This document shows, in pieces, positions 52,764 through 62,152 of a DNA stretch of 64,000 nucleotides. A program made the position numbers and the translations under genes. The stretch lies in assembly GCF_042683245.1 (NCBI RefSeq), contig NZ_JBHUJB010000020.1, positions 1-64,000 on the forward strand, written 5' to 3'. The DNA is from Rubritalea tangerina (GTDB taxonomy: Bacteria; Verrucomicrobiota; Verrucomicrobiia; Verrucomicrobiales; Akkermansiaceae). How positions within the stretch are numbered: position 1 is the stretch's first letter; each line of letters opens with the position of its first letter. The notes under the pieces were generated by a model. It ran no database searches. It was not told where the DNA came from and was given only the letters and a program-made list of their open reading frames with translations.

Positions 52764-54137
52764 TTAGAGTGACTGTTTCCAGCGAGCGACTTCGGCTTTA
52801 ACGTTTTCGATACTTGGGGCACCGGGGTTGGTACGCGCTTTGAGAGCGGTCTCGAGTGAGAAGACGGCATTGGCATCGGCACCGTAGTGTTCGGAGATTT
52901 TGCTGAGGTCGATTTTGTCGAGGGGGGTTTTTGATTCGACGGAGACGGCAACGGCTTGGCCGACGAGTTCGTGGGCTGAGCGGAAGGGGACCCCATTTTT
53001 TACGAGATAGTCGGCGAGGTCAGTTGCGAGGAGCATGGGGTCAGAGGCTGCAGCTTCACAGGCCTCGACATTGACGGTCATATCGGCAATCATCTCGGCA
53101 TTGACTGCGAGGGCAATCTTGAGTGTGTCGATCGAGTCGAAGAGAGGTTCTTTATCTTCTTGGAGGTCTCGGTTGTAGGTGAGTGGTAGTCCTTTGGCGG
53201 CGGTGAGGAGGGAGACGAGGTTGCCGTAGAGGCGGCCGGATTTGCCACGCGTGATTTCACAGACATCTGGATTTTTCTTTTGAGGCATGAGGGACGAGCC
53301 GGTGGTGTGGGCATCGGAGAGTGTTGCGAAGCTAAATTCGCTGGAGCACCAGAGGATAAGGTCCTCGGAGATGCGGGAGAGGTGGGTGCCAACGAGTGCG
53401 AAGTCGAAGAGGAGCTCCATGATGTAGTCGCGGTCAGAGATCGCGTCCATGGAGTTGGTTGTGACTCTATCAAAGCCTAGTTCTTCGGCGATTTGTTGGC
53501 GGTCGAGATTGATCGTTGATCCAGCGAGAGCGCCGGATCCGAGTGGAGAGACATTGACGCGTTTGCGGGCATCGGCAAGGCGGTCGATATCGCGGGCGAA
53601 CATTTCGACGTAGGCGAGGAGGTGGTGGCCTACGGTGACGGGTTGGCCACGTTGGAGGTGGGTGTATCCGGGAATGACGGCATCAGCGTATTGCTCGGCT
53701 TTTTTGAGAAGCGCGGCTTGGAGCTCTTTGAGCTGTGTGGTGATGGTGTCGATTTCCTCACGACAGTAGAGGCGGGTGTCGGTAGCGACTTGGTCGTTTC
53801 TGGAGCGGGCGGTGTGGAGTTTTCCGCCGGCTGCGCCGATGCGTTTGGTGAGTTCCGACTCGATATTCATGTGGATGTCTTCGAGTTCGATGGAGAAATC
53901 GAAGTTACCGGCGTCGATGTCTTTTTCGATTGCTCGGAGGCCGGCTTCGATTTGTTGGAATTCGTCTTGGGTGAGGATACCAGCTTTGACTTGGGCACGG
54001 GCATGAGCGATGGAGCCTGCGATATCGTGTTTATAGAGGCGCCAATCGTAGGAGATGGATTCTCCGTATTGTTGTACGAGGTCTGCTGTAGCTTTTGAGA
54101 AACGTCCTTTCCACATGAGGGGTGTCTTAGAAGACAA
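52764..54137 (-). CDS. argH: Argininosuccinate lyase
   Basis: A 457-residue enzyme of the fumarase/aspartase superfamily that splits argininosuccinate into arginine and fumarate. Signature GSSLMPQKKNPD is at residues 280-291 with the catalytic serine; the active-site His160 is in YTHLQRGQP, and SRNDQVATD (112-120) is the first conserved block. Length matches E. coli ArgH (457). It is monocistronic with a terminator, and no other arg gene is nearby. Confidence 0.96.
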   Translation of the reverse strand: MSSKTPLMWKGRFSKATADLVQQYGESISYDWRLYKHDIAGSIAHARAQVKAGILTQDEFQQIEAGLRAIEKDIDAGNFDFSIELEDIHMNIESELTKRIGAAGGKLHTARSRNDQVATDTRLYCREEIDTITTQLKELQAALLKKAEQYADAVIPGYTHLQRGQPVTVGHHLLAYVEMFARDIDRLADARKRVNVSPLGSGALAGSTINLDRQQIAEELGFDRVTTNSMDAISDRDYIMELLFDFALVGTHLSRISEDLILWCSSEFSFATLSDAHTTGSSLMPQKKNPDVCEITRGKSGRLYGNLVSLLTAAKGLPLTYNRDLQEDKEPLFDSIDTLKIALAVNAEMIADMTVNVEACEAAASDPMLLATDLADYLVKNGVPFRSAHELVGQAVAVSVESKTPLDKIDLSKISEHYGADANAVFSLETALKARTNPGAPSIENVKAEVARWKQSL

Positions 54138-54214
54138 TGGGATGGGTGTGAAGTGATAAGTGCGAAATGGGTTAAGAAAGTGCGAGCGGGGATTTTGCCG
54201 GGGGCGATATGGGG

Positions 54215-55399
54215 CTAATCGCTTTGGGCGGCAAGTTTTCGGATTTGGCTGGTGGTTTGGCCGGTGAGTCGTTTTACGAAGCGGCAGACTTCATCTGCGG
54301 CGGTGAATCCGAATTCGCTGGCGAGGGCATCGAGTGTGGCATCGGTGGTGCGAAGTTTTTCGGTGACAAGGCGGCAGCGGATGGATTCAATTTCTTTTTT
54401 GGGGCTATGTCCGAGAGCGGTGATAAAGCGTTGGCGGAGGCTTTCGCGAGAGACGCCCAAGTGTTTCGCGAGTTCGGAGACATGGACGGGGCGCGAGTGG
54501 CTGGCTTTGCGGATGTAGGCGAGGGCGTCTGAGACGAGTTGGTCAGGCAGGGTGACGTGGTGGGTTGATTCTCTGGGGATGATAGGGGCTGGTGGGAGGG
54601 TGAGCCAAGTTTCAGGGGGGATGGTCTCTCGCTGCATGAGGCTATCTAGGAGTTTGGCTGCGGCGTGGCCGATGAGCCTTCCCGGGTATGGGATGGAGCT
54701 GAGGGGTGGTTGGGTGGTGTGGCAAAAAAGGATGTCATCTGAGATGCCTAGGAGGGGCATTTCTTGGGGGCAAGCAATGCCGAGGGACTTGAGCAGGCGT
54801 GCAGTCCAGACACCGGCGATATCGTCTTTAACAAGGATGCCGCATGGGCGCGGGAGGTCTTCAATAGCGGGGCGTAGGAGCTTTTCAATTTGTTGTGGGC
54901 GTGTTGCGTGGGGGAAGGCTGAGGCGGGGATGTCGATCTGGTGGAAGTGTCCGTGGTGTTTGAGTACTTGTTCTTTAAAGGAGGCGAGGCGGATACTGGA
55001 GTAGAGACGCGTGGATTCGTGGACATAGGCGAAGTGGCGCAGTCCGAGAGCGGCGAGGTGTTCGTGGGCTAGGATGGCGAGTGCGTGGTTGTCGATGGTG
55101 ACGCGTGGAAAGTCTGGGGTGGGAGTGGGAATTTCAGCGCTGAGGTTGACGACGGGGATTCCAGCTTTCTTCCAGGCTTGTGCTTCTTCTTTGGTGTGGC
55201 GGTAGACGAGGAGGCCGTCACCGCGCCACTGGGCATCGATGGGGCTGGGTTCGATATCTCCCCCACTCGGGTGATCGAAGTGGAATTCGAAAGGGCTTTG
55301 GGTTCGGCAGTAGTCGAGAAAGCCTTCGAAGAGTCGTGAGGCGTAGCCGCTTGTCCAGTCGGGGAGGCGGACGCCGACTTTTTTTAATTTGGGGGTCAT
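54215..55399 (-). CDS. XylR-like AraC-type regulator with periplasmic-binding-like sensor
   Basis: About 394 residues. The N-terminal two thirds is a LacI/GalR-type sugar sensor (LRHFAYVHESTRLYSSIRLASF, and an AGVWTARLLKSLGI / PLLGISDD region) and the C-terminal third an AraC HTH pair (VSELAKHLGVSRESLRQRF and LDALASEFGFTAADEVCRFV). This architecture is that of E. coli XylR. Without its own DNA-binding LacI helix at the N-terminus, it acts by AraC helices only. It is divergent from the PEP-CTERM gene at 55497 and upstream of argH. The frame opens at 55459; ATG 55399 (MTPKLKKVGV) is preferred. Confidence 0.85.
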   Translation of the reverse strand: MTPKLKKVGVRLPDWTSGYASRLFEGFLDYCRTQSPFEFHFDHPSGGDIEPSPIDAQWRGDGLLVYRHTKEEAQAWKKAGIPVVNLSAEIPTPTPDFPRVTIDNHALAILAHEHLAALGLRHFAYVHESTRLYSSIRLASFKEQVLKHHGHFHQIDIPASAFPHATRPQQIEKLLRPAIEDLPRPCGILVKDDIAGVWTARLLKSLGIACPQEMPLLGISDDILFCHTTQPPLSSIPYPGRLIGHAAAKLLDSLMQRETIPPETWLTLPPAPIIPRESTHHVTLPDQLVSDALAYIRKASHSRPVHVSELAKHLGVSRESLRQRFITALGHSPKKEIESIRCRLVTEKLRTTDATLDALASEFGFTAADEVCRFVKRLTGQTTSQIRKLAAQSD

Positions 55400-55496
55400 G
55401 CTGGTGATGAGGGTGGCGGTTTTTTGCGTTTTTGCCAAGAATCTCTGCGTTGCGCCCATTGTGGGATTGTGAGTGCTTGTGCATGATGGGCTTGCT

Positions 55497-56285
55497 ATGA
55501 AAAAACAATCATCGGTTTTAGTAGGTGGAGTGCTGTTAGCGACGGCGCTTCCGATGTCGGCAGCTCAGTTAGTGGGCTTATGGGAATTTAACAACGCGGG
55601 GAATTTGGGGGAGGCGACTGTGGGGACTGACTTAGAAATTAATGGATCGGCTCCGACATATTCTGCAAGTTTGGCAGATGGTGGGGCCACTTCATTGACG
55701 GGAGTGATTACGACGACTCAGGGCGTGGGGAATCATCTGACGGCGACTCACGGGATTGGTGCTAATGGTGGGGGGAGTTTCACGAATGCATACACATTGG
55801 TATTTGATGTGAAGCGGCCAGCGGCTGGAGCGTGGCGCTCATTTTATCAGACTGATCTGACAAACTCTAACGACGCTGAGTATTTCACGCGCAGTTCCAA
55901 TAACACCCTAGGGCGTACTACGATCACGTATACTGGGTCGGGAATGGCAGCGGACACCTGGATGCGTTTGGTTATCTCGGTGGAAGCGGGCAGCAGCTAT
56001 GAAACGTACATTGATGGGTCGTTATTCCACACACATAGTGCTCCGGGAGTAGACGGTGGTTATGCCTTAGATACTTCCAAGGTATTACTTTTTGCCGATG
56101 AGAATGGCGAGAACAACTCACTGGATATAGGCATGGTTGCGATTTATGACGATGCGCTTAGCGCTGCTGAAGTGGCGGCACTCGGGGGGGTAAATTCTGT
56201 GGTTGCTGTACCAGAACCTACGAGCGTCAGTTTGTTAGGTCTCGGTGCTGTGGCATTAGTTTTTCGTAGAAAACGTCAAGGCTAA
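55497..56285 (+). CDS. PEP-CTERM protein with LamG-like body
   Basis: About 262 residues. The signal peptide MKKQSSVLVGGVLLATALPMSAA leads to a laminin-G/concanavalin-like domain (YTLVFDVKRPAAGAW, TYIDGSLFHTHSAPG, VAIYDDALSAAEVAALGG). The C-terminus VPEPTSVSLLGLGAVALVF then RRKRQG is a PEP-CTERM signal. The body resembles carbohydrate-binding LamG domains, so surface adhesion or matrix binding is possible. The frame opens at 55473; ATG 55497 starts the signal peptide. It faces the XylR-like gene, with a 100-bp shared promoter region. Confidence 0.85.
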   Translation: MKKQSSVLVGGVLLATALPMSAAQLVGLWEFNNAGNLGEATVGTDLEINGSAPTYSASLADGGATSLTGVITTTQGVGNHLTATHGIGANGGGSFTNAYTLVFDVKRPAAGAWRSFYQTDLTNSNDAEYFTRSSNNTLGRTTITYTGSGMAADTWMRLVISVEAGSSYETYIDGSLFHTHSAPGVDGGYALDTSKVLLFADENGENNSLDIGMVAIYDDALSAAEVAALGGVNSVVAVPEPTSVSLLGLGAVALVFRRKRQG

Positions 56286-56311
56286 GAGCTCTTTTCATTC
56301 TCTACTCGTTG

Positions 56312-56344
56312 GCCCCTATCGCGATGCGGTAGGGGCTTTTTTGT
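56312..56344 (+). terminator. Intrinsic terminator of the PEP-CTERM gene
   Basis: GCCCCTA (56312-56318) pairs with TAGGGGC (56330-56336), followed by TTTTTT. Confidence 0.85.
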
Positions 56345-56373
56345 GGTGGCCAGTCTACGAAGAACTGGGTGGG

Positions 56374-56585
56374 TTATACCATCTCTCGACTCGGAATAGA
56401 CGAATGGAGTGTGGTTGAGTCTTGTGAAGAGTGCGCTTCGCGATTTTGGAGTAAATCGGATTATCTTACAGAATGTCATCGTTGTCATTCAGTTGTCCCG
56501 CGCGTGCGGGAGGCCTTCACTCCGCCTTGATATTCTGCAAGCTCATTCCGACCATTCGTCCATTCCGTTTCGCTCAATGGTGTTA
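56374..56585. mobile_element. MITE-like repeat, full copy A
   Basis: 212 bp between TTA (56374) and TTA (56583-56585). The terminal inverted repeats match those of the copy at 26543. It has an internal CCCGC-GCGT-GCGGG hairpin near 56497-56510. The right TTA is the stop codon of the dehydrogenase fusion gene. No ORF inside looks real. Confidence 0.88.
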
Positions 56586-59500
56586 GAAGTCGTAGAGTGA
56601 GAAGGAATGGATTTTTCCGGCGAAGAGCGGGTCGTTGAAGAGGGAACGTCCGAGCCAGCAATTGAAGTCGGGGAGAGATTCTAACTGAAGTTTATTCGGC
56701 ATTACTTGGGAGCCCACTTTTTTTCCATTTACGATGAGGTGGAAGGCGTTGGGGGTGTATTGGGCACGGACATGGTAGGCTTTATTGAGTTCGAGAGGTT
56801 TCCAATCGATGAAGACTTCTTTGCCTTTATGTCTGGCCGTGAGGCGGAGTTTACCTGAATTTGCTTTGGGGATGAGAGCGATGTAGTCGAGTCCTGAGTC
56901 TGAGACTCCCTCGCCGCCGCGGGTAGAGCCGAAGCTCCAGACTTGGGCCCACTGGTGGTTTTTATTTAGGGTGAAGTGGGTGTCGATGGTGAGGTTACCT
57001 TTGACGCCTAGTTTGGCGGCTTTGCTGGCGGAGTATTTGGGGAGATTGAGGTAATTATTTGTGTTGGCTTGGGCTGATGATTTGCCACCGGTGAGGGTGA
57101 TATTGTTTTTGGTGAGGATCGGCTGCGAGTGGATATTTTCGAGTGATTGGGTGGTGATGGCACCTGAGTGGTCTGCGTACTTTGAACGGGTTTGTGTGAC
57201 GAGCTTGGTGGGGATATCACCGAGTTGGAGGCTGAAGGCGTTGCGCGTGTAGTTGAGGACATCGGCAATTTCTTGGTCATTGAGGGAGTTATGTGCGGGC
57301 ATCACGCCATTGTATTTTTTTCCATTCACCGTGATGGGGCCACTGAGGCCGTGGAGCATGACCATGATGGCGTGTTCTGGGTCACGGCTGAGCCAGTCAG
57401 AGGTATCGAGTGGGGGGAAGACAGAGGGTGTGCCTTCGCCATCTGGTTGGTGGCAAGCGATGCATGTGGCTTTATATGTTTTTTCACCGCGTTTGGCACT
57501 GAGGGAGAGGGGGACGCGGGGGATGGCAACGGTAGTGATAGCTTCTGATAGTCCGTGATGCTCTCTGGCGAGCATGAGGGCGCGTTTGAGGAGAGGGTCT
57601 TTAGCAATTTGGTTTTGGAGTATGCTTTGGGACTTGCGCAGTTGGGACTGGGTCTCTGGGGTTTTTGGTACTGTGGAGCTATAGAGTAGGGTGGCAAGCG
57701 CATCTGAGGGGGAGCGGCTTTCGATAGATTTTAAGAGTTGGACAGATTTGCTGCTAGATGGTGGTAGGTATTTGAGCACTGCAGCAAGGTGACTGTTAGG
57801 AAGCACGTCATTTTCGAGGATGAAGTCGAGTGGGGTGTCAAGCTGGCCCAAAGTATGGATGGCGTGCAGACTGCCCGGGGAGTTTGTTTGAGCTATTTTT
57901 TTAAGGTGAGGGATGGCCTTACTTCCATGGTTGAGGAGGAACTCTTGAGCTTGTTGGCGCCAGAACATGTTGCTGTGGTCGAGTGCTGTGATGGCGTTCT
58001 CGAGTGAATCTAGAGTGGGTGAGGCGTGGGGTTGGGCATTTTTGGGAGTGATGCGATAGATTCTGCCGTGTTTTCGATCACGAAAATTGGTGATGTAGGC
58101 ATTGCCTTTCCCTTTTTCTTGATCATCACCGTAGACGTTATGTTGGACGATGGCGTTGTACCAATCCGCGATGTAGATGGCGCCATCGGGGCCTACTTCT
58201 GCGGCGACGGGAGCGGACCACGCGTCAGCGGATGCGTAGATATTGTATTCTGAGTGGGAGAAGCTGAAGCCTGATCCTGTGGGGGTGTGGCGGGCTGCTG
58301 AGACGAGTTTGCCAGTGGGGGCGCATACGAGGGCGCGTTGGTTCCACCAAGTTTTGTCGAAGAGGCGTGCGGTGTAGATGGTATGGCCGGCGGCGGCAGT
58401 GAAGTGGTCTTTCCAGTCGACTTGGAGGTAGTCGAAGGTGATGGGGTAGATTTTATTTTTATGGTCAGCTCTGGGCGTTTTTTGAGGTTTGATGCTGGAG
58501 CTTTGGTAGAATCTATTAGGAATGCCGAGATACCATGATGGGTTCATGTTAGCAGTGGAACCTGTGGGGCGACCTTGTTCATTGAAACTGAGCCCCCAGG
58601 TGTTGTTGGTAGTGCCTTGGAGGGATTCGAATGCGGAGCCATCACGCTTGAATCGAAAGAGTCCTTGTTTGAGGTGGTGGGATTTTCCAGCCACTTGTGT
58701 TTTGACACCTGAGTAGCCTACGGTGGCGTAGATCCAGCCATCGAATCCTAGGCGAATGTTAGAGACGCAAGCATGGGTGTCGTAGAGGTTGATCCCTGAC
58801 CAGATGATGTGGCGTTTATCGGCTTTGCCGTCGTTATTGGTATCTTCGAGGTAGACCATGTTTTTTCCGTCGGTGGTGATGCAGCCGTTATCGATGGGGA
58901 GGACGGAGGTGGCTATGGTGAGTCCTGAGGCGAAGGTTTTTGAGGTGTCTGCTTTTCCGTCGCCATTGGTATCTTCGAGGATTTTGATGGTATCGAGACC
59001 TGGCGAGTTCATGACGAAGCTATTGGGGTAATCGTAGGCTTCGACGACCCAGAGGCGGCCGGTGCGATCCCAGTTGATGGCGATGGGGTTGATGACCATG
59101 GGTTCGGAGGCGAAGAGTTCGAGCTTCATGTCGACGGGGACTTGCGCGAGCTTGAGGGATTCAGAGGGAGAGAGGGGGAGTTGGAGTTGGTTGTTAGGGA
59201 TGCCTCTATCTTGTGGTTCATCTTTCCATTGCTTACCTTGGATGATGTTAACGGGTGGGGTGGTGTATTGGAGTAGTGGGAGTTGGAGTTGTTCGAATTG
59301 TTTGGAGAGTGTTTCACCGACAGCCCATTTGATGCCATTGAAGACGAGTTGTTGGTAATCTGGGTGGGTCCAGCAACGGTCATCGTGTCCGCTGGCAGTG
59401 TAGAAGACGCGTCCTTTGCCATTGGTGCGCACCCAGGTCCAGGGTTCTTGTTCGCGTTTCATGAGGACGCGTTTATCTGGGTTGATACGTTTGTGGACGT

Positions 59501-60044
59501 AGGTTTCATCCCAGACGGTATACTCGTTGAGTTTTTCAGTGATGGGGTGGTTGCGGTCGGTGATTTTGGGGGTGAAGACGCCTTTGCCGTGGGAGGCGAA
59601 TTGGGCTCCGAGTAATTCGATGAACTTATCGGAATTACGGAAGCAGCCGCAGGCTGAGTGGAGGAAGACGCAGCCGCCTCCGTTATGGGAATAGTTGAGG
59701 ATCGCTTGTTCTTGGGCGGGTGCGATTTTATCGTGATTTCCGTAGAGTAAGAGGGCGTCGAACTGAGCTAGGAAGTTGGGGGTGATGTCATTGAGATCTT
59801 GTGTATAGGTGAAGTTGACGCCCCGTGGTCCGAGGGCGCGGCGGATGGTGCGGAACTGGTGTTTGGGTTTATGGGAGCCATCACGTGAGCCGAGGAAGAG
59901 CACTTCGAGTCGACGCGGTGATGCGTCTGCGTCTTCAAGCTTGGAGCTAGAGTTGTCGGCATGTGTATTTTTTTGAGGCAATAGAAAGCATGCCAAGAGC
60001 AGGAGTAGGGCTGTAAAAAGTGAATAACTACGAGCGGTCTTCAT
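56583..60044 (-). CDS. ThuA / PVC-type dehydrogenase / cytochrome c / LamG fusion
   Basis: A 1153-residue secreted multidomain protein. After the signal peptide come, in order, a ThuA-like domain (about 35-240, RRLEVLFLGSRDGSHKPKH, FLHSACGCF, WDETYVH), a PVC-type membrane-dehydrogenase beta-propeller (about 290-660, with EDTNGDGKADTSK repeats and WVVEAYDYPNSF), a HEAT-like helical part, a cytochrome c domain with the heme motif CIACH (Cys861, Cys864, His865 from this start), and a C-terminal LamG domain ending FSLYDF. It likely oxidises a sugar or polyol in the periplasm and passes electrons via heme c. The frame opens at 60092; ATG 60044 starts the signal peptide. Confidence 0.9.
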   Translation of the reverse strand: MKTARSYSLFTALLLLLACFLLPQKNTHADNSSSKLEDADASPRRLEVLFLGSRDGSHKPKHQFRTIRRALGPRGVNFTYTQDLNDITPNFLAQFDALLLYGNHDKIAPAQEQAILNYSHNGGGCVFLHSACGCFRNSDKFIELLGAQFASHGKGVFTPKITDRNHPITEKLNEYTVWDETYVHKRINPDKRVLMKREQEPWTWVRTNGKGRVFYTASGHDDRCWTHPDYQQLVFNGIKWAVGETLSKQFEQLQLPLLQYTTPPVNIIQGKQWKDEPQDRGIPNNQLQLPLSPSESLKLAQVPVDMKLELFASEPMVINPIAINWDRTGRLWVVEAYDYPNSFVMNSPGLDTIKILEDTNGDGKADTSKTFASGLTIATSVLPIDNGCITTDGKNMVYLEDTNNDGKADKRHIIWSGINLYDTHACVSNIRLGFDGWIYATVGYSGVKTQVAGKSHHLKQGLFRFKRDGSAFESLQGTTNNTWGLSFNEQGRPTGSTANMNPSWYLGIPNRFYQSSSIKPQKTPRADHKNKIYPITFDYLQVDWKDHFTAAAGHTIYTARLFDKTWWNQRALVCAPTGKLVSAARHTPTGSGFSFSHSEYNIYASADAWSAPVAAEVGPDGAIYIADWYNAIVQHNVYGDDQEKGKGNAYITNFRDRKHGRIYRITPKNAQPHASPTLDSLENAITALDHSNMFWRQQAQEFLLNHGSKAIPHLKKIAQTNSPGSLHAIHTLGQLDTPLDFILENDVLPNSHLAAVLKYLPPSSSKSVQLLKSIESRSPSDALATLLYSSTVPKTPETQSQLRKSQSILQNQIAKDPLLKRALMLAREHHGLSEAITTVAIPRVPLSLSAKRGEKTYKATCIACHQPDGEGTPSVFPPLDTSDWLSRDPEHAIMVMLHGLSGPITVNGKKYNGVMPAHNSLNDQEIADVLNYTRNAFSLQLGDIPTKLVTQTRSKYADHSGAITTQSLENIHSQPILTKNNITLTGGKSSAQANTNNYLNLPKYSASKAAKLGVKGNLTIDTHFTLNKNHQWAQVWSFGSTRGGEGVSDSGLDYIALIPKANSGKLRLTARHKGKEVFIDWKPLELNKAYHVRAQYTPNAFHLIVNGKKVGSQVMPNKLQLESLPDFNCWLGRSLFNDPLFAGKIHSFSLYDF

Positions 60045-60204
60045 GATAGTAATGGATGCGTTAAGTAGGCATGTGCTCTTTCGCTGTCTCAAGAAAATGT
60101 GGATCCTGCTATAGGCTATGAGGATTCTTCTACTTTAGTGAAGTTCTGGTGTGGTGTCAGCTCTGAGCTGATCAAAATTGGTTGGGGGGAAGGTTCAGTT
60201 ATGA

Positions 60205-61065
60205 CTAGGCGCGACGTCGGCGAGTGAGGGTGGTTAGCGCGCTGAGTCCGAGCAGGAGGAATGTGCTGGGCTCTGGAACAGCGATGGTGTCGGCGCCAGC
60301 GGCAAAGTTTGCGGAGATCTGAGACTGGGTGAGAGCTCCGTCCCAGATGCGCAATTCATCGATTGAGCCTTGGTAGTCGTCATCGCCAAAGTGGACGGCG
60401 GAGCCGAGGTAGAGCTCGGTGAGGTTGAGGTCGCTGAGCAGGAATCCTTTGAGCGAGGCTGAATAGGCGATTGGGGAAGAGTCCCCGCTCCCTTGGTGAT
60501 AGAGAGTGATCGTATCGGTAGTCGTATCCCAAACTGAGGCCATGTAGAAGGTAGAGCCATCAAAGTTGGTTTGTTTGGTGGAGGCGGCTACACCTTCGAT
60601 GCCATTGGCGGCTCCTTGTGTGAGGGCGATGAAGCCTGAGCCTTGGCGGCGAGGAGTCATGGCTAGGAAGTTGTTGTTAGATCCATTGCCAGCCATGAAG
60701 ACCTTACTCCATTCATTGGTACCAGCTCCGTCCATGGTAAACCACCCTTCGATGGTGATCGCGCTGGCTGTGGTGATGGTTGTGGCAAGTGTGGTGAGTG
60801 AGGAGCCATTGGCTGAAGCGTTATGAATACGAGTGCCATTGCCAGGGAGGCAGAGTGCACCAGCATTGATGGTGGCAGCCCCGTTGAGGGTGAGATCCGC
60901 TCCGGCGACGGCATCGGATGCGTCGTTGGTGAAGCTATAGCGGTGGGAGAGTGTGGCTGCTTGAGAGAGCGATGCAACGAAGAGGCTTGTGATGAGGGTG
61001 GGGATATATGTCTTTTCATATTCTGATGGGTCTGTGCATGCGGAGTGATCCGCGTATTCGTTCAT
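60205..61065 (-). CDS. PEP-CTERM LamG protein, start region apparently frameshifted
   Basis: About 286 residues in the open frame. The body is a LamG-like domain (HRYSFTNDASDAVAGADLTL, ITIEGWFTMDG, GSIDELRIWDGALTQSQIS) and the end is a PEP-CTERM signal (VPEPSTFLLLGLSALTTLT then RRRRA). The signal peptide core YIPTLITSLFVASLSQA lacks an adjacent in-frame start. An ATG at 61019 followed by AAAAGACATAT would give MKKTYIPTLITS if the A4 run had one more A. As sequenced, translation must begin upstream, at MNEYADHS (ATG 61065) or beyond. This is probably a one-base deletion or sequencing error. Confidence 0.75.
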   Translation of the reverse strand: MNEYADHSACTDPSEYEKTYIPTLITSLFVASLSQAATLSHRYSFTNDASDAVAGADLTLNGAATINAGALCLPGNGTRIHNASANGSSLTTLATTITTASAITIEGWFTMDGAGTNEWSKVFMAGNGSNNNFLAMTPRRQGSGFIALTQGAANGIEGVAASTKQTNFDGSTFYMASVWDTTTDTITLYHQGSGDSSPIAYSASLKGFLLSDLNLTELYLGSAVHFGDDDYQGSIDELRIWDGALTQSQISANFAAGADTIAVPEPSTFLLLGLSALTTLTRRRRA

Positions 61066-61150
61066 AGCATCAGCTGGGTGGTGGTAGGCGAGCATCTCTC
61101 GTGTAGAGGAATCCACGAGAGGTATTGGGAGATCCACACTCAATAAAAAG

Positions 61151-62044
61151 TTAGGGGTGGATGTTTTGGGATCTGAACTGGGAGGGTTGGGTTCCGAATT
61201 GTTTTTTGAATGCGGCGCTGAAGACGATGGGGTTTTTATAGCCGACATCGTAGGCGATGGATTCGATTTTGAATTCGGTGGTGAGGAGCATTTCTGCAGC
61301 GCGTTGCATGCGCAGCCAGCGGAGTTGTTGGATGGGGCTACGACCGTATTGGCTTTTGCAGAGGCGTCTGAGGTGTTCGGCGCTCATGCATGAGATGCGG
61401 GCCATGGAGTCGAGGTTCCAGTCGAGCTCGAGATTTTTTTCGACGGCGAACCAGAGTTTCCAGAGTCGGTCGTCGTGTTGGTGGGAGGTAATGAACTCAC
61501 TGACGTAGATGTGGACGAGTTGGGACCATTGTTGGGTGACGGCGAGGCGATCTGGGGATTTAGCTTCCTCGAGGAGTCCTTGGATAGCGGTGAGGAAAGG
61601 GATGTGTGGGAAGGGGGCGACGAGGGCTTGGGTTGAGTGGATGAGAGGGGTTTGCCCTTCGGGGTGGTGGTAGCGCACCCAGCAGAATTCCCAGGGGGAT
61701 TGGTTATCGCAGCGCAGGGCATTGGTATTGTATGCGGGGAGGAGGCATGCTTCGCCAGGGGTGCAGGTGTGCCATTGGCCATTCACAAGAATGCGACCTG
61801 AGCCTCGTGTGGTGACGAGGAAGAAGGCACCACTTTGGTTCATGCGGACGACCTGGTAGGGGGAATGGGCGTGCATGATGCCGAGGTGCTCGATTTGGTA
61901 GTGTGTGAGGGAGGGGGCGACTGGGTGTGGGCGGAGCCACTCACGGGGGTCATCGCTGTGGGCGCGGGCGCAGGAAAGCTGGGTTTTCTGTCCCCAAATG
62001 TGGGTTTCTTGGAGTGGTTTATCCTCAGTATTAGGAGCATCCAT
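61151..62044 (-). CDS. AraC-family regulator with cupin-type sensor
   Basis: A 297-residue AraC-family protein. An N-terminal cupin-like sugar-sensing domain (about 40-150, with GSGRILVNGQWHTCTPGEACLLP) precedes two C-terminal HTH motifs: WNLDSMARISCMSAEHLRRLCKSQYG and IESIAYDVGYKNPIVFSAAFKKQFG. It is likely an activator responding to a sugar. It is divergent from the PEP-hydrolase-like gene (about 110 bp), which is a plausible target, and upstream of the LamG PEP-CTERM gene. Confidence 0.92.
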   Translation of the reverse strand: MDAPNTEDKPLQETHIWGQKTQLSCARAHSDDPREWLRPHPVAPSLTHYQIEHLGIMHAHSPYQVVRMNQSGAFFLVTTRGSGRILVNGQWHTCTPGEACLLPAYNTNALRCDNQSPWEFCWVRYHHPEGQTPLIHSTQALVAPFPHIPFLTAIQGLLEEAKSPDRLAVTQQWSQLVHIYVSEFITSHQHDDRLWKLWFAVEKNLELDWNLDSMARISCMSAEHLRRLCKSQYGRSPIQQLRWLRMQRAAEMLLTTEFKIESIAYDVGYKNPIVFSAAFKKQFGTQPSQFRSQNIHP

Positions 62045-62152
62045 GGAATGAGAGTAGCATAGCTGTGCTAGAAATGTGGATTTAGAAATGGGAGATGTGG
62101 AGGGGGTGATAGGAGATTTTCTGGAGTGTGGGAGCGGCGGGCGTAGGAATGG

